From: Ruminococcaceae bacterium UBA5401
GTDB taxonomy: Bacteria > Bacillota > Clostridia > Oscillospirales > Acutalibacteraceae
Direction of reading: 5' to 3'
Length of the DNA stretch: 7,996 bases
NCBI GenBank assembly: GCA_002409675.1
Contig: DHOB01000039.1
Coordinates: 1 to 7,996, forward strand
Position numbers and translations under genes: made by a program. How positions within the stretch are numbered: position 1 is the stretch's first letter; each line of letters begins with the position of its first letter. Below, in pieces: positions 7,368-7,996 of the stretch. Under the pieces are notes generated by a model that ran no database searches, had not been told where the DNA came from, and was given only the letters and a program-made list of their open reading frames with translations.

Positions 7368-7967
7368 TTACTTTTTGACAAAGACCCTGCTTTCGAGGGG
7401 TTTAAAGGATTTTTCGCCCGGCGTTTCTTCGGGGCTGCCGAACGGAATCTCCGTCAGCAGCTTCCAGCCGGAGGGGACGTTCCACTCCTTCTGCACCAAT
7501 TCGTCCACCAGCGGGTCGTAGTGCTGCAGGCTCGCGCCGAATCCGGCTTCCTCCAGCGCGGTCCACAGGACGAGCTGCAGCATCCCGGAGGACTGCAGCG
7601 CCCATTCCGGAAAATGGTCCTTGTACAGCGGGAACTGCTTCTGGAGGGTCTGCACGACGTTCTGGTCTTCATAGACCAGAACGGTGCCCACGCCGCTGCG
7701 GAATGCGGCCAGCTTTGCGGCGGTTTTGCCGAACCTGCCTTCCGGCACGATCTTTTTTAGGATGCCTTCCGTGATGTTCCAGAACTTTTCATGCTGGCCG
7801 CCAAGAAGCACCAGCAGCCGCGCGCCCTGAGAGTTGAACGCGCTCGGCGAGTATTTGGCGCATCGGCGGATCAGCTCCACCAGCTTATCTTCCTGCAGCG
7901 GACTGGCCCGGCCGACGGTGCGGATGGAGCGCCGGTTTTCGACAGCTTCCAAGAACGAACGGCTCAT
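7368..7967 (-). CDS. Nitroreductase family protein, Frm2/Hbn1-like
   Basis: Small FMN-dependent oxidoreductase of the nitroreductase superfamily, 199 residues, probably a cytoplasmic homodimer using NAD(P)H. The N-terminal ENRRSIR (about 10-16) is the FMN-phosphate contact motif. SPSAFNSQGARLLVL (about 40-55) is the second FMN-contact segment. ALEEAGFGASLQHYDPLVD and IPFGSPEETPGEKSFKPLE fit the Frm2/Hbn1-like subgroup rather than classical NfsA/NfsB. The physiological substrate is not predictable; family members reduce nitro compounds, quinones or lipid-related molecules. The ATG at 7967 has GGGGG at 7975-7979 with a 7-base spacer. Convergent with asnS. Its promoter lies mostly beyond the right edge. 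No partner gene is visible, so an operon role cannot be judged. Confidence 0.9.
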   Translation of the reverse strand: MSRSFLEAVENRRSIRTVGRASPLQEDKLVELIRRCAKYSPSAFNSQGARLLVLLGGQHEKFWNITEGILKKIVPEGRFGKTAAKLAAFRSGVGTVLVYEDQNVVQTLQKQFPLYKDHFPEWALQSSGMLQLVLWTALEEAGFGASLQHYDPLVDELVQKEWNVPSGWKLLTEIPFGSPEETPGEKSFKPLESRVFVKK

Positions 7968-7996
7968 TGCGATGCCCCCATTTTTATTTCATTCGG

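Overview
The window is GC-rich, gene-dense bacterial chromosome with short intergenic gaps. It has strong GGAGG/GGGGG ribosome binding sites, near-consensus sigma-A promoters and intrinsic terminators. Separate secD and secF genes, a Gly/Ser-rich GT39 membrane glycosyltransferase, a subgroup Ic-like aspartate aminotransferase and a Frm2/Hbn1-like nitroreductase suggest a GC-rich Gram-positive anaerobe, most likely a Clostridia/Oscillospirales-type Bacillota. That placement is inferred from protein style and signals, not from a marker gene.

Layout: (1) 1-1353, minus strand: the N-terminal 451 residues of a GT39/ArnT-like integral membrane glycosyltransferase, running off the left edge. (2) 1354-1528: intergenic, with a strong terminator for secF. 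(3) 1529-4074, minus strand: secD then secF, with a 4-base stop/start overlap, driven by a near-perfect promoter at 4131-4159. (4) 4075-4248: that promoter, a 12-base palindrome in the leader, and a hairpin terminator for the next gene. (5) 4249-5568, minus strand: a PLP-dependent aspartate-type aminotransferase. (6) 5569-5857: a divergent control region with one promoter per direction and a structured asnS leader. (7) 5858-7252, plus strand: asnS. (8) 7253-7367: a strong hairpin between convergent genes. (9) 7368-7967, minus strand: a small nitroreductase.

The genes are mostly housekeeping. SecD and SecF form one membrane complex assisting Sec export. The aminotransferase interconverts aspartate and oxaloacetate, and its divergent neighbour charges tRNA-Asn, so these two are loosely linked through the Asp/Asn family. 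The glycosyltransferase and nitroreductase have no evident link to the others. I found no mobile element, CRISPR array, RNA gene, toxin-antitoxin or defence module, and nothing I would call a new system. The points most worth a second look are the structured asnS leader, the basic low-complexity SecF tail, the Gly/Ser/Pro-rich glycosyltransferase loop, the paired TTG starts, and a well-equipped short ORF antisense to the nitroreductase 3' end.
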